Source: Mariniblastus sp.
GTDB taxonomy: Bacteria > Planctomycetota > Planctomycetia > Pirellulales > Pirellulaceae
DNA: 64,000 nucleotides
Direction: 5' to 3'
Assembly: GCA_022447555.1 (NCBI GenBank)
Contig: JAKVBF010000001.1
Coordinates: forward strand, 393,511 to 457,510
Shown: piece after piece, positions 44,149-53,272 of the stretch
Numbering within the stretch: position 1 is the stretch's first letter
Layout: each line of letters opens with the position of its first letter
Notes under the pieces: generated by a model
Told to the model about the DNA's origin: nothing
The model's input: only the letters and a program-made list of their open reading frames with translations
Databases searched by the model: none
Position numbers and translations under genes: made by a program

Positions 44149-45327
44149 TCAAGAAACCCGAATGGGCAGGCGATACCAAGAATTTTGCAAATAGCCTTTG
44201 GCATTCCACGGCACGCGAGCAGGCATGAAGCCGCCAGACGTATCAGACGCCCTAAGGTATAACGCCTTGGTTTGGGGTGTTACGTTAACCCGCCCACGCC
44301 ATAGCTGCCAGCAAAATTCGCTTGTCTGTCCAAACGTTTGAGCCGCCTTCCAAGTCGCCCCTTGATCGGTAGATATCTGGATTCGCTGGACCTTCGTTCC
44401 CAGCCGACCTGTGGGTAGAACATACCCGGATACATCAAGCTGGCCAGCGGGGATTGTTGCATTGGAATCGGGGGTGGCAATGGCTCCATTGATCGGATAC
44501 CGGTAAATCGGCCCTGACTCAGCCCAGTCAATCGCTCCCGTTTGTTTGACGATTTTGTAGGCCGTCGCCAAGTAATGATTGGGTGATGGTTTATCACTGA
44601 CTACGATCTTGCCAAGCCATTTGACACTGCGGGCACCAATGTAGCCCGGCACGACCGTACGCAATGGAAAACCGTGGTCCGGCGTTAGTGGCTGACCATT
44701 CATTTGATCCGCTAACAAAGCCCCTGGCAAATCACCTGGCACCATCGCTTTTTCAATCGGGATCGATCCCCCAAACGGAATCACCTCGTCCTTCCTCTGA
44801 ATTTTATCGAGGCCTTCGAACCAGACGTGCTTGGCATGTTCCAGAACTCCTGCTTGCTTCAATACATCGGCCAACGCAATGCCTGACCAACGAGCGTTAC
44901 CGATCGCTCCGGATTCCCACTGGACGCCACCGACCTTTCCTTCTTGGTTAAACTCGGCCCGCCGATTTCCCGCACAAGTCAGTGTAGCCGTCACGGAATG
45001 ACGGGGCAGTCGACCAAGATCACTTAGTGTCAGCGTGAGCGGACTTCGAACACAGCCCTCCACAGTCAGCGCGTATTGATTGACATCAATATCAGGATTC
45101 GGTGCGTGAGATCGGACGTAAAAGTGTTTGACCGGAGTGATCCAAGATTGCACCAGCTTCGCCAGTTCCGGCTCGGCGTTACGAGGATCCGTGGTCCGAA
45201 AAATCAGATCCTTTCCCAACGGATCTGGCTCTTGACTTAATGAGAGCGATGGCCACTCAAGACTCATGATGGCAAAACCACCAGTAGCGATCATTAATTC
45301 ACGACGGGATAATTCAATCGACTTCAC
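44149..45327 (-). CDS. Sulfite-oxidase-family molybdopterin oxidoreductase
   Basis: 392 aa. Tat-type signal LSRRELMIATGGFAIMSLEW. Oxidoreductase molybdopterin-binding domain at about 75-260, with the Mo-ligand Cys in TATLTCAGNRRAEF. Other family blocks: VKHFYVRSHAPNPDID, GGSIPIEKAM, LLADQMNGQPLTPDHGFPLRTVVPGYIGARSVKWL. The Mo-co dimerisation (Ig-like) domain is about 270-390 (VSGYVLPTGRLGTKVQRIQISTDQGATWKAA; MPARVPWNAKGYLQNSWYRL). No heme domain, as in SorA-type enzymes. Periplasmic oxidation of sulfite or a related compound is likely; no cytochrome gene is adjacent. Confidence 0.9.
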   Translation of the reverse strand: MKSIELSRRELMIATGGFAIMSLEWPSLSLSQEPDPLGKDLIFRTTDPRNAEPELAKLVQSWITPVKHFYVRSHAPNPDIDVNQYALTVEGCVRSPLTLTLSDLGRLPRHSVTATLTCAGNRRAEFNQEGKVGGVQWESGAIGNARWSGIALADVLKQAGVLEHAKHVWFEGLDKIQRKDEVIPFGGSIPIEKAMVPGDLPGALLADQMNGQPLTPDHGFPLRTVVPGYIGARSVKWLGKIVVSDKPSPNHYLATAYKIVKQTGAIDWAESGPIYRYPINGAIATPDSNATIPAGQLDVSGYVLPTGRLGTKVQRIQISTDQGATWKAAQTFGQTSEFCWQLWRGRVNVTPQTKALYLRASDTSGGFMPARVPWNAKGYLQNSWYRLPIRVS

Positions 45328-45637
45328 GAGGGCTCCTTGTAAAACAATTCATCAAACCCGCCTTTAAAAGGACCGCCACAATCAGCACCGGAATCGAATC
45401 GCGCTGCCCATTTGGAGAGAGACGGTCCTATTAAAACATGTGTGTTTTTGGGCAATCACGCTGATAGGAAACGCATCCTGCCAAGTCTCTCTATTTCCCA
45501 AAAGCTTACAGGCTGGCGAAATCTAACCGTCGCTTTGGGGTATCTCCTTCTGACTATTGAGTTCTATACTAAATCCGTCCATAAAATGGATAAACCGCCC
45601 GTCCAGACAAACCCAGCAATTAAATGTGATTTTATTT
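45328..45637. other. Divergent intergenic region, nothing recognised
   Basis: 310 bases between the molybdoenzyme (minus) and the PDZ/barrel gene (plus). Open frames run through it but without family resemblance. It must contain both promoters. Confidence 0.35.
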
Positions 45638-47035
45638 ATGCATCACGCATCACGATATTACTGGACAATTTTTGGGGTCGTGCTTTTAGTTTTCGGCGGC
45701 GGCACACTCTGCGCGTATGAAAATTTCCCACTCGGTATTCTCGGGGGGACCGGAAGGGTCACTCCCAATCTAGCCCACATCGAGATCGTTGCAGTCCTGG
45801 ACGGCTCACCGGCCCATCAAGCTGGGCTGCAAACAGGCGACCAAATAAACGGTATCGCAGGACACTCATTCCCGCCGCACAGCAATCAGGTGGACCAGGG
45901 AGGTAGTGGGCCACAGCGAGTGCTGGGCGAAGCCCTCGATGAGATCGCAGACCGCCAAGACGAGGTCGCACGAAACCTCATTCTAAATATCCAGCGACCG
46001 GGTGAGGGGGGCCCATCCACTCTCGAGATTACCTGCTCCCTCCCCTATCGGGCCGGAGTTCTAGAGGCATCGGGCCGACAGCAGTTGATCGACCGGGCTG
46101 CTGACCATCTTCGTAGAACTTGCCTGCCGCAAGGTTACTGGAACTCACCCGTCGGCCTCACGGGGGACCGCGTCCTCACCGCCTGGGCCACGGTCGCACT
46201 GCAATCGCTGGGCAAGGCTGATGACCGGGAAGCGCTGCAACGTTGCCGCACTTGGTTGCGGGGCCCAGAGGGTCGGTCTTGGGTTCCGGATAACGCCCTA
46301 CAGAAAGGACCGGACAACTTGGGCAACTGGGCTTTGACAGCAAGCGTCGTAGCGCTGGTCGAAGGTTGTCAGGGGCAACCCGACGCTGATGAAAAGAGGG
46401 CTATCCAGGTCATCTGTAGTGCGCTGCGCCAGCGCATGGATGCAGAGGGGCGTTTTGGCCACGACGTGACGACCGGCTACGGTGGCAAAGGTTTCAATGT
46501 CATCAACACCCTAGCTCATTTGGCTTGGGCGATGGGCTCTCAGGCCGGGGTTCCGATTGATGAATCAAGTTGGAACCGAAGCCTAGAGCAAGTCCGGCAG
46601 TCAGTCGATCCCGATGGTGGCGTCCGATACTGGACCATGAAAAATACGGGGACCGCCGATGCCTCGCTGCGGACCTCGTCGATGGCCCTCGGCTTAGCGA
46701 TCGCCGGGCAAGAAGATGAATTAGTGGAGGGCTTTTCCAATTACCTCGATCAACACGCTGCCCGCACACGGGAGGCTCACGCCGTCGGCTCGATGGGGAT
46801 GATCTTGGCCCCGGCCGTGCTCTGGCGGCATGATCGAGCCGCTTACCAGCGGTTTCTCCAAGAATGGCGGTGGTATCTAAGCCTGATGCAGGATCATCGG
46901 GGTCAGATCACCTACATTGGCGGTAAGCGGAATAATGGTGGCGATAGCTACTTGGGAACCGATCGGATCGCTTGTGTGATTGCCATCATGCTACTTTCAC
47001 CCACCGACGGCAAACTGATTCTGTTTAAGGATTAA
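45638..47035 (+). CDS. PDZ + alpha/alpha-barrel (DUF6288-like) exported protein
   Basis: 465 aa from MHHASRYYWTIFGVVLL at 45638; the frame opens at 45557. Signal peptide/TM about 8-25. PDZ-like domain at about 45-140 (GVIEIVAVLDGSPAHQAGLQTGDQINGI-type). The rest is a prenyltransferase/squalene-cyclase-like alpha/alpha toroid with repeated LG-D and GSWG-type helices (AWATVALQSLGKADD; LTASVVALVEGC; GFNVINTLAHLAWAMG; SSMALGLAIAGQ). The combination corresponds to what I know as DUF6288; substrate unknown. Its stop overlaps the open frame of the next gene, which probably starts later. Confidence 0.7.
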   Translation: MHHASRYYWTIFGVVLLVFGGGTLCAYENFPLGILGGTGRVTPNLAHIEIVAVLDGSPAHQAGLQTGDQINGIAGHSFPPHSNQVDQGGSGPQRVLGEALDEIADRQDEVARNLILNIQRPGEGGPSTLEITCSLPYRAGVLEASGRQQLIDRAADHLRRTCLPQGYWNSPVGLTGDRVLTAWATVALQSLGKADDREALQRCRTWLRGPEGRSWVPDNALQKGPDNLGNWALTASVVALVEGCQGQPDADEKRAIQVICSALRQRMDAEGRFGHDVTTGYGGKGFNVINTLAHLAWAMGSQAGVPIDESSWNRSLEQVRQSVDPDGGVRYWTMKNTGTADASLRTSSMALGLAIAGQEDELVEGFSNYLDQHAARTREAHAVGSMGMILAPAVLWRHDRAAYQRFLQEWRWYLSLMQDHRGQITYIGGKRNNGGDSYLGTDRIACVIAIMLLSPTDGKLILFKD

Positions 47036-47175
47036 TGACTGCATTCAGACTGACCCTTCACCGTTCGCCTTTGTTGGGTAAATTCAAACACGAATGTGAT
47101 TGTCAAAAACATGATACGATCGAATCGACCCGGCACCCCTTCAGGCGAAGGGGCTCAACCCCTGAGCAATCAACG

Positions 47176-48270
47176 ATGAAACAGCTTTTGCTTATCGTGG
47201 CTATTACGGTGATCTCGGCTCACGCATTTGACGATTGTGTGGCGACCGCACAATTTAAAGAGAGGGTCCGTAATACTGAAAAATTGGTCCCTCGTTTCTA
47301 TCTCGGCTTGATCCACGCGCCTGAGGTTCACGCCGAGATTGGATTGAGTCCCAACCAAACTAAAAAACTAGAGCGATTATTTGCCATCATCGATGGTCGC
47401 TGGCTTCGGGCTCGAAACCAGCCTCAGGCTGAGCAATTAGAGCAATTGCTTCAATTAGAATCTGAAGCCCGCCAATGGTTTGAATCAAACACCGAACCGA
47501 AACAACGCGATCGACTCCGGCAGCTTGAATTGCAGGCCCAGGATATTCGAATTTTGCTTCGACCGGACATCAATAAAGCGTTATCGATGACCACCGAACA
47601 GGCTGACCGGATGGCAGCGTTGGCAAGGTCCACCGAAGACGCGAAGCAACAGCTTCAATCGGCCGTCAGGAAAAACGAACCTACAGAATCTCTAAAGCAA
47701 GCCGTCGCCGACGCCATCCGCGTTGAAAAAGATGGCCTGCAAACGGTCCTTAAAACCGAGCAACTGAGAGCCATTGATCAAATCCTAGGAGCGCCGTTCA
47801 ACACAGGCCAGTTGCAGCGCATTTACCCCATGGCCCCAGAACTCGTTCCAGTCCGCCACTGGATCAATTCGGAGCCGCTGACGCTCAAAAGTCAGCGCGG
47901 CAAGGTAGTCCTGCTGCATTTTTATGCCTTCCAATGCCACAACTGTCATGCCAATTTTGAACATTATCGAAAATGGCACGAGCAATTTGGTGACGACGTG
48001 GTCGTGATTGGGATCCAAACTCCGGAAACCTCTCTCGAACAAAAACCGGACGCCGTCCGAGCGGCCGCTCAAAAACGCGGCTTAAAATTTCCCATTTTGG
48101 TCGATCTGGATTCGGAGAATTGGAAAACTTGGTCCAACACGATGTGGCCTACTGTGTATGTCATTGATCGGGACGGCTACATCCGCCAGTGGTGGCAAGG
48201 CGAGCTGAATTGGAAAGGAGCCACAGGTGATCAAACCATCGAAAGCTTAGTTCGAAAATTAATTCAATAG
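47176..48270 (+). CDS. Exported thioredoxin-like (TlpA/AhpC-type) protein
   Basis: 364 aa from MKQLLLIVAITVIS at 47176; upstream frame to 47035 looks non-coding. The helical N-terminal half (about 30-215) has the planctomycete pattern VHAEIGLSPNQTKKLERL and LLRPDINKALSMTTEQADRM, reminiscent of CpxP/Spy-type. The C-terminal thioredoxin domain (about 235-360) has the active site FYAFQCHNCHANF with CHNC, plus cis-Pro in MWPTVYVIDRDGYI. Probably a periplasmic thiol-disulfide oxidoreductase. Downstream of the PDZ/barrel gene on the same strand. Confidence 0.8.
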   Translation: MKQLLLIVAITVISAHAFDDCVATAQFKERVRNTEKLVPRFYLGLIHAPEVHAEIGLSPNQTKKLERLFAIIDGRWLRARNQPQAEQLEQLLQLESEARQWFESNTEPKQRDRLRQLELQAQDIRILLRPDINKALSMTTEQADRMAALARSTEDAKQQLQSAVRKNEPTESLKQAVADAIRVEKDGLQTVLKTEQLRAIDQILGAPFNTGQLQRIYPMAPELVPVRHWINSEPLTLKSQRGKVVLLHFYAFQCHNCHANFEHYRKWHEQFGDDVVVIGIQTPETSLEQKPDAVRAAAQKRGLKFPILVDLDSENWKTWSNTMWPTVYVIDRDGYIRQWWQGELNWKGATGDQTIESLVRKLIQ

Positions 48271-48372
48271 CTGCAAGCGGTCATTGATTCGCTACGCTAA
48301 ACAAATCGCTGGTTTATAATAAACTGAACGGAAAGACCGCCGCCGCCAGAACCTTCGAACTGGGATCCAAAC

Positions 48373-49977
48373 ATGTTGTTAAAATCATTCACGCTCACCC
48401 CTCTCTTACTGTTGACCGTGGTCACCGCCGCTCCCGCTCAGCAGAACCCTAACATTTTGTTCATCATGGCAGATGACCATGCCTGCAATGCGATCAGCGC
48501 ATATGGCGGAAGACTCGCCAAGCTGGCACCCACACCCAACATTGATCGACTAGCCCAAGAGGGGATGCGATTGGACCGCTGCTTCGTCACCAATTCAATC
48601 TGCACACCCAGTCGAGCGGTGATCCTGTCAGGCCAGCACTCCCACCTCAACGGCGTGCGTACTCTGAACGATGCGTTTCCAGGGCCCAAGTCAGGAACTC
48701 CAAATGTCGCCGAAATCCTCCGACAATCGGGTTATGAAACCGCGCTGTTTGGGAAATGGCACCTGCGATCACGACCCTGGGGATTCGACTACTGGAAGGT
48801 CGGACCCGGTCAGGGGTTTTATCATCAGCCCGCGTTCATCGAATCCACAGATGACGTCGAATACAATTATCGCAAAGCAAAGCAGTTACCTCGCACTGAT
48901 GGTTATTACACCGACCTGATCACGGATGACGCATTACATTGGCTGCAACAAAGAGGTTCCGGCGGTCCCGAGAAAAAGCCGTTTTTTATGATGCTTCATC
49001 ACAAGGCACCTCATGGAAAATGGGAACCGGCTGAGCGGCACAAGCATTACCTCGCGGATGTCACCTTTCCCGAGCCTGCCAGTTTATGGGAAGACTTTTC
49101 ACACCGCTCCTCGGCGACGCGTGAGATGGGCACATCCATCACGCTTCGGTCAGCGCCGCTTCGGACGATGGTTGAAGATGTACAGAAACCGGATTGGCCC
49201 GCCGGGCCGATCGACATGACCGGAATGAACGAAAAACAGCAAGCCCAAGCCGCCTACCAAAAGTACCTGCACGACTATCTGGCCTGCGTTAAGGCAGTTG
49301 ACGAGAACGTCGGCCGTGTCCTGGACTATCTAGACGAATCCGGACTCGCCAAGAACACACTGGTTATTTACACCTCGGATCAGGGTATGTTCCTAGGCGA
49401 ACACGATTATTTCGACAAGCGTTGGATCTACGAAGAGTGTTTTCAAATGCCCTTCGTGGCGCGATTGCCCAAGGTCATTCCTGCGGGCGCCGTCAACGAT
49501 AGCCATCTCTGCTCGAACCTTGATTTCGCCCAAACCTTCCTCGATTTTGCAGACGTGACCGTCGATAAAGAATCACAACCGATGCAGGGCCAAAGCCTGC
49601 GTGAAATCCTATCGGGCGGTACGCCCGAGCAATGGAGGGACGCCGTTTATTACCGATATTGGATGCATCTGGCCCATCATCATATACCGGGGCATTATGG
49701 CATGCGCGACGCACGATACAAACTCGCTTTTTTCTACGGACTGCCGCTCGACGCGAATCTAGGCACGGGGGACTTTCCACCCTCAACCGCAGGATGGGAG
49801 CTGTACGACTTAAAAAAAGACCCCCAAGAGATGAACAACGTCTACGGAGACCCAGCATACGCATCCGTTACGCGAAGACTAAAACAACGTCTTGCCGAAT
49901 TGAAACAGGAAAACGGTGATACGGATCAATCGTATCCGAAATTATTAGAGCGACTCAACACGACAGAGCGACCATAG
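48373..49977 (+). CDS. Type I (formylglycine-dependent) sulfatase
   Basis: 534 aa. Signal peptide LTPLLLLTVVTAAPAQ. Metal-binding ADDH near residue 34. Formylglycine site NSICTPSRAVILSGQ with C-x-P-S-R (Cys about 77). FGKWHLRSRPWGFDYW, then KPFFMMLHHKAPHGKWEPA and LVIYTSDQGMFLGEHDYFDKRWIYEE complete the arylsulfatase fold. Close to the choline/heparan/N-sulfo type common in marine planctomycetes. Periplasmic desulfation of algal polysaccharide is the usual role; needs an FGE maturase elsewhere. Confidence 0.92.
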   Translation: MLLKSFTLTPLLLLTVVTAAPAQQNPNILFIMADDHACNAISAYGGRLAKLAPTPNIDRLAQEGMRLDRCFVTNSICTPSRAVILSGQHSHLNGVRTLNDAFPGPKSGTPNVAEILRQSGYETALFGKWHLRSRPWGFDYWKVGPGQGFYHQPAFIESTDDVEYNYRKAKQLPRTDGYYTDLITDDALHWLQQRGSGGPEKKPFFMMLHHKAPHGKWEPAERHKHYLADVTFPEPASLWEDFSHRSSATREMGTSITLRSAPLRTMVEDVQKPDWPAGPIDMTGMNEKQQAQAAYQKYLHDYLACVKAVDENVGRVLDYLDESGLAKNTLVIYTSDQGMFLGEHDYFDKRWIYEECFQMPFVARLPKVIPAGAVNDSHLCSNLDFAQTFLDFADVTVDKESQPMQGQSLREILSGGTPEQWRDAVYYRYWMHLAHHHIPGHYGMRDARYKLAFFYGLPLDANLGTGDFPPSTAGWELYDLKKDPQEMNNVYGDPAYASVTRRLKQRLAELKQENGDTDQSYPKLLERLNTTERP

Positions 49978-50369
49978 GCTTTTTTCGAGAACGACACTCA
50001 TTCAGGGGAACCGGCAGGGCCCCCTCGGTGTGGTCGACAGGAGAACCATGGATAGCCTTGTGTAAGAAGAAGCCCCAGATTCAACTTGATACAATAACGA
50101 TCACCACCGCATTTCTCTGGGATACACTGAGCTCCAACGCTCGCTCTCAATGCTTACCACCCCTGCATGTCCCCCGTTCGACTCCATAATTTGCCTTCCT
50201 CTTACCGGCCTTTTAACATCCTCGCCGACTAGACGAAATCGAGCGAAGCCAGTTCCGAAAAATCGCTTTAATCTCAGCCCATTGTTTCGAATGGGAAAAC
50301 CGATTAACATCTTTATTGAGAATTAGTCTCAATAGCAACCCCCTTAAATCAAACCCTTTCGAGACAATA
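49978..50369. other. Intergenic region with a Fur-box-like palindrome
   Basis: 392 bases without a convincing gene. The palindrome at 50315-50333 lies 36 bases before the start of the iron-binding protein gene. Other parts show no structure. Confidence 0.4.
50315..50333 (+). promoter_or_regulatory. Fur-box-like palindrome
   Basis: ATTGAGAATTAGTCTCAAT: seven-base arms ATTGAGA/TCTCAAT around ATTAG, and in the 7-1-7 Fur representation TGAGAAT-T-AGTCTCA with a single arm mismatch. It sits upstream of the ferric iron importer genes, so iron-dependent repression by Fur is likely. Confidence 0.6.
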
Positions 50370-51377
50370 ATGATAAAATCTATTTTGATAGCCCTCGCCA
50401 TTCTTATGACGGGCGCTAAGCTCCACGGTCAGGAAGTTAACCTTTATTCGGCCCGGCATTACGACACCGACGACCAGCTTTATAAAGATTTTGAAGCTCA
50501 AACGGGTATCAAGGTCAACCTACTGGAGGCCAAATCCGATGTCTTACTGCAGCGTTTAGAGAAAGAGGGCAAGCGCAGTCCTGCCGACGTCTTCATGACT
50601 GTAGACGCCGGCCGTCTTTACTTGGCCGAGCAGCAGGGAATTTTTCAACCTGTTGAATCCACCGTACTGAATGAGCGAATTCCCGAAAACTTGCGTCACC
50701 CAGACGGCCTTTGGTTTGGCCTGACCAAGCGAGCGAGAATCTTACTGCGATCCAAAGACCGAGTGCCGGAAGGCGCGATCAGTAGTTACGAAGATTTGGC
50801 CGATCCAAAATGGAAAGGTAAAGTGCTGATCCGCAGTAGTTCCAACGTATACAACCAGTCCTTGGTCGGTTCCATCATCAGCGCTCACGGTGACGAAGAT
50901 GCAGAAAAGTGGTGTGAAGGATTGGTGGCAAATTTAGCGAGGAAGCCCCAGGGTGGTGATCGAGACCAGATCAAAGCCGTCGCAGCAGGTGAAGGTGATG
51001 TCGCCGTGGCCAACAGCTATTACTTTGCCCGCATGATAAATGGATCCGATGAGGAAAAAGCGGCGGCCGCAAAAGTGGCCGTGGTCTTCCCTAATCAGGC
51101 TGACCGTGGGACTCACGTTAATATTTGCGGAGCCGGCGTTACAAAAAACGCGCCTAATAAAGAGAACGCAATTAAGTTCATTGAGTTTTTGAGCTCTGAT
51201 GCAGCTCAAAAAGTATTTGCTGCCGGGAACAATGAATTTCCAGCAGCTGCCAACGCAGAAGTCGCTCCGGTACTTAAAAAATGGGGCCCGTTTAAAGAAG
51301 ATTCGGTCAACGCAGCGGTTCTTGGAAACAATAACCCTAAAGCGATCAAGATAATGGATCGGGCTGGCTGGCGATAA
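50370..51377 (+). CDS. fbpA: Ferric iron ABC transporter substrate-binding protein (FbpA/FutA type)
   Basis: 335 aa from MIKSILIALAILMTG at 50370; the longer frame would include the Fur box. Signal peptide to about residue 21. Family motifs: VNLYSARHYDTDDQLYKDFEAQTGIKVNLLEAK, SPADVFMTVDAGRLYLAEQQG, ISSYEDLADPKWKGKVLIRSSSNVYNQSLVGS. Iron-ligating tyrosines are in VANSYYFARM. It is first of an fbpABC set. A terminator follows, so it is expressed more than the transporter genes. Confidence 0.92.
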   Translation: MIKSILIALAILMTGAKLHGQEVNLYSARHYDTDDQLYKDFEAQTGIKVNLLEAKSDVLLQRLEKEGKRSPADVFMTVDAGRLYLAEQQGIFQPVESTVLNERIPENLRHPDGLWFGLTKRARILLRSKDRVPEGAISSYEDLADPKWKGKVLIRSSSNVYNQSLVGSIISAHGDEDAEKWCEGLVANLARKPQGGDRDQIKAVAAGEGDVAVANSYYFARMINGSDEEKAAAAKVAVVFPNQADRGTHVNICGAGVTKNAPNKENAIKFIEFLSSDAAQKVFAAGNNEFPAAANAEVAPVLKKWGPFKEDSVNAAVLGNNNPKAIKIMDRAGWR

Positions 51378-51396
51378 GCAAGGGCCTCCGAAGTTG

Positions 51397-51438
51397 AAGC
51401 CGGCCGGTCGTTTTCTTTAAAACAGCCGGCCGACTTTT
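51397..51438 (+). terminator. Terminator between fbpA and fbpB
   Basis: AAGCCGGCCGGtcgtttt / aaaacaGCCGGCCGACTT hairpin followed by T5 (51433-51439). It likely lets the binding protein mRNA dominate over read-through into fbpB. Confidence 0.65.
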
Positions 51439-51597
51439 TAGAATCCGAATCACGGCCACACGGTTTCCCCCCTCAAATCCAGTGAAACAGCTAGGACTCG
51501 ATCGGCCAGTTGCTAAACTGGTTCAATCTCCCGTCGACACTTCTTCGCCTTGGGGAAGCCGGTAACCCGTCCGTCTTGAGCTACCCTTGACCCATCC

Positions 51598-53265
51598 ATG
51601 CACACTTCCCTTGGAACACGTCGCCTTCTTTGGAATATCGGTTGCTGGGCCATCTGCCTAGTCATCCTGCTCCCAGTGATTGCCATCCTTGGAAGCCTTG
51701 GACAAAACTCTGAGGGCGTGTGGCCGCATCTCGTGGAAACGGTACTGGCCAAGTACGTTTTCAACTCACTCATGCTCGTTTTGGGTGTAGGGGTTGCCGG
51801 GCTGATTATCGGCGTATCGACAGCCTGGTTGGTGACGGCCTATGAGTTTCCCTTTGTTCGCTGTTTTCGGTGGGCTATTATTTTACCGCTGGCTATCCCA
51901 ACGTACCTCACAGCCTATGCGCTGACAGACCTTTTTCAATTCAGCGGACCGGTTCAAACCGATCTTCGCCAGCTGTTCTCATGGGCCAAAGGTGACTACT
52001 GGTTCCCTGATCTGAGAACTCTCTACGGTGCAATCATCATACTAACACTCGGTCTTTACCCGTACATTTTTGTTGCAGCCCGAAGTGGATTCCTTACCCT
52101 CTCGGAATCCATTTACGAAAGTAGCCGAATGCTCGGACTGGGACCATGGCAGCGATTCTTGCGGGTTGCGATACCTCTCTGCCGGCCAGCTATTTTTGCT
52201 GGGCTAATGCTCGTATTGATGGAAACTCTAGCTGAATTTGGGGCGGTTGAATATTGTGCCGTCGACACCTTCTCGACGGGCATTTATCGAACTTGGACGG
52301 CCCATGGCTCACTGGCAGGAGCCGGCCAGTTATCTAGCTGCCTACTCGGTTTTATCTGCCTACTGTTCCTTGTGGAATGCATTGCGAGGCGGAAAAGCCG
52401 CTTTTACAATCCCTCACTCCGATCCCAAGGTATCCGCCCCACCCCGTTAACTGGGTGGAGAAGTTGGCTGGCCGTTATCTGGTGCGCGACTCCGATCGGC
52501 CTTGGTTTTTTGCTGCCCGCCTCCCGGTTCGCCTGGCTAACCTGGCAACATGCAGACCCAAGAAGCCTGGAGTTGTTTTACGAACTTTCCAAAAACAGCT
52601 TGTTGGTCGCGCTGGTTGCCGCAGGGATCACTCTTTTGGTTGGCTTGACTTTGGCGTTCATCCGCCATGAGTCACGGGGGGAAGTGACCAACATTCCAAT
52701 CTTTCTGTGTGGCCTTGGGTACGCCGTTCCGGGAACCATCGTCGCCATCGGCATCATGACCCCGATTTGGTGGTTCGAAGATCGCGTTTGCGATTTCACC
52801 GAAACACGATATGACTGGAGCCCCGGACTATTTCTCAGCGGGACCATCTTGGCGATGCTGTTGGGCTATCTGATTCGGTTTTTGGCGGTTCCCCTTAACT
52901 TCCTGCAAGCCGGTCTGGGGCGTATCCCCCCAAGCGTCGAAGATGCGGCAGCCAACCTTGGCGCGGGTAAAATAAGTCGCCTCGTCCGCGTACAGATCCC
53001 ACTTATCCGAGGCACCTTGGTTGCGGCTGGATTATTAGTCTTTGTTGATGTGCTCAAGGAGCTGCCGGCGACCTTGGTGCTGCGGCCCTTTAACTTTGAG
53101 ACTTTGGCCGTTCGGGTTTACGAACTGGCATCCGACGAACGGCTTTCCGAGGCATCCACCTCCGCTCTGTCCATCATCATCGTTGGTATCATTCCGGTTG
53201 TTTTACTGGCTCGGATAATCGATCAGCAAAAACAACACCACTTCGACATTAACCCAAAGATTTGA
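51598..53265 (+). CDS. fbpB: Ferric iron ABC transporter permease (fused two-domain FbpB)
   Basis: 555 aa, twelve predicted helices in two homologous halves, each with a BPD-type permease EAA loop: ESSRMLGLGPWQRFLRVAIPLCRPA (about 180) and EDAAANLGAGKISRLVRVQIPLIRGT (about 445). A soluble loop separates halves around residue 265-290. C-terminus ends KQQHHFDINPKI. It overlaps the coupling sequence for the ATPase gene 8 bases downstream. Confidence 0.9.
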   Translation: MHTSLGTRRLLWNIGCWAICLVILLPVIAILGSLGQNSEGVWPHLVETVLAKYVFNSLMLVLGVGVAGLIIGVSTAWLVTAYEFPFVRCFRWAIILPLAIPTYLTAYALTDLFQFSGPVQTDLRQLFSWAKGDYWFPDLRTLYGAIIILTLGLYPYIFVAARSGFLTLSESIYESSRMLGLGPWQRFLRVAIPLCRPAIFAGLMLVLMETLAEFGAVEYCAVDTFSTGIYRTWTAHGSLAGAGQLSSCLLGFICLLFLVECIARRKSRFYNPSLRSQGIRPTPLTGWRSWLAVIWCATPIGLGFLLPASRFAWLTWQHADPRSLELFYELSKNSLLVALVAAGITLLVGLTLAFIRHESRGEVTNIPIFLCGLGYAVPGTIVAIGIMTPIWWFEDRVCDFTETRYDWSPGLFLSGTILAMLLGYLIRFLAVPLNFLQAGLGRIPPSVEDAAANLGAGKISRLVRVQIPLIRGTLVAAGLLVFVDVLKELPATLVLRPFNFETLAVRVYELASDERLSEASTSALSIIIVGIIPVVLLARIIDQQKQHHFDINPKI

Positions 53266-53272
53266 CAAGGCC

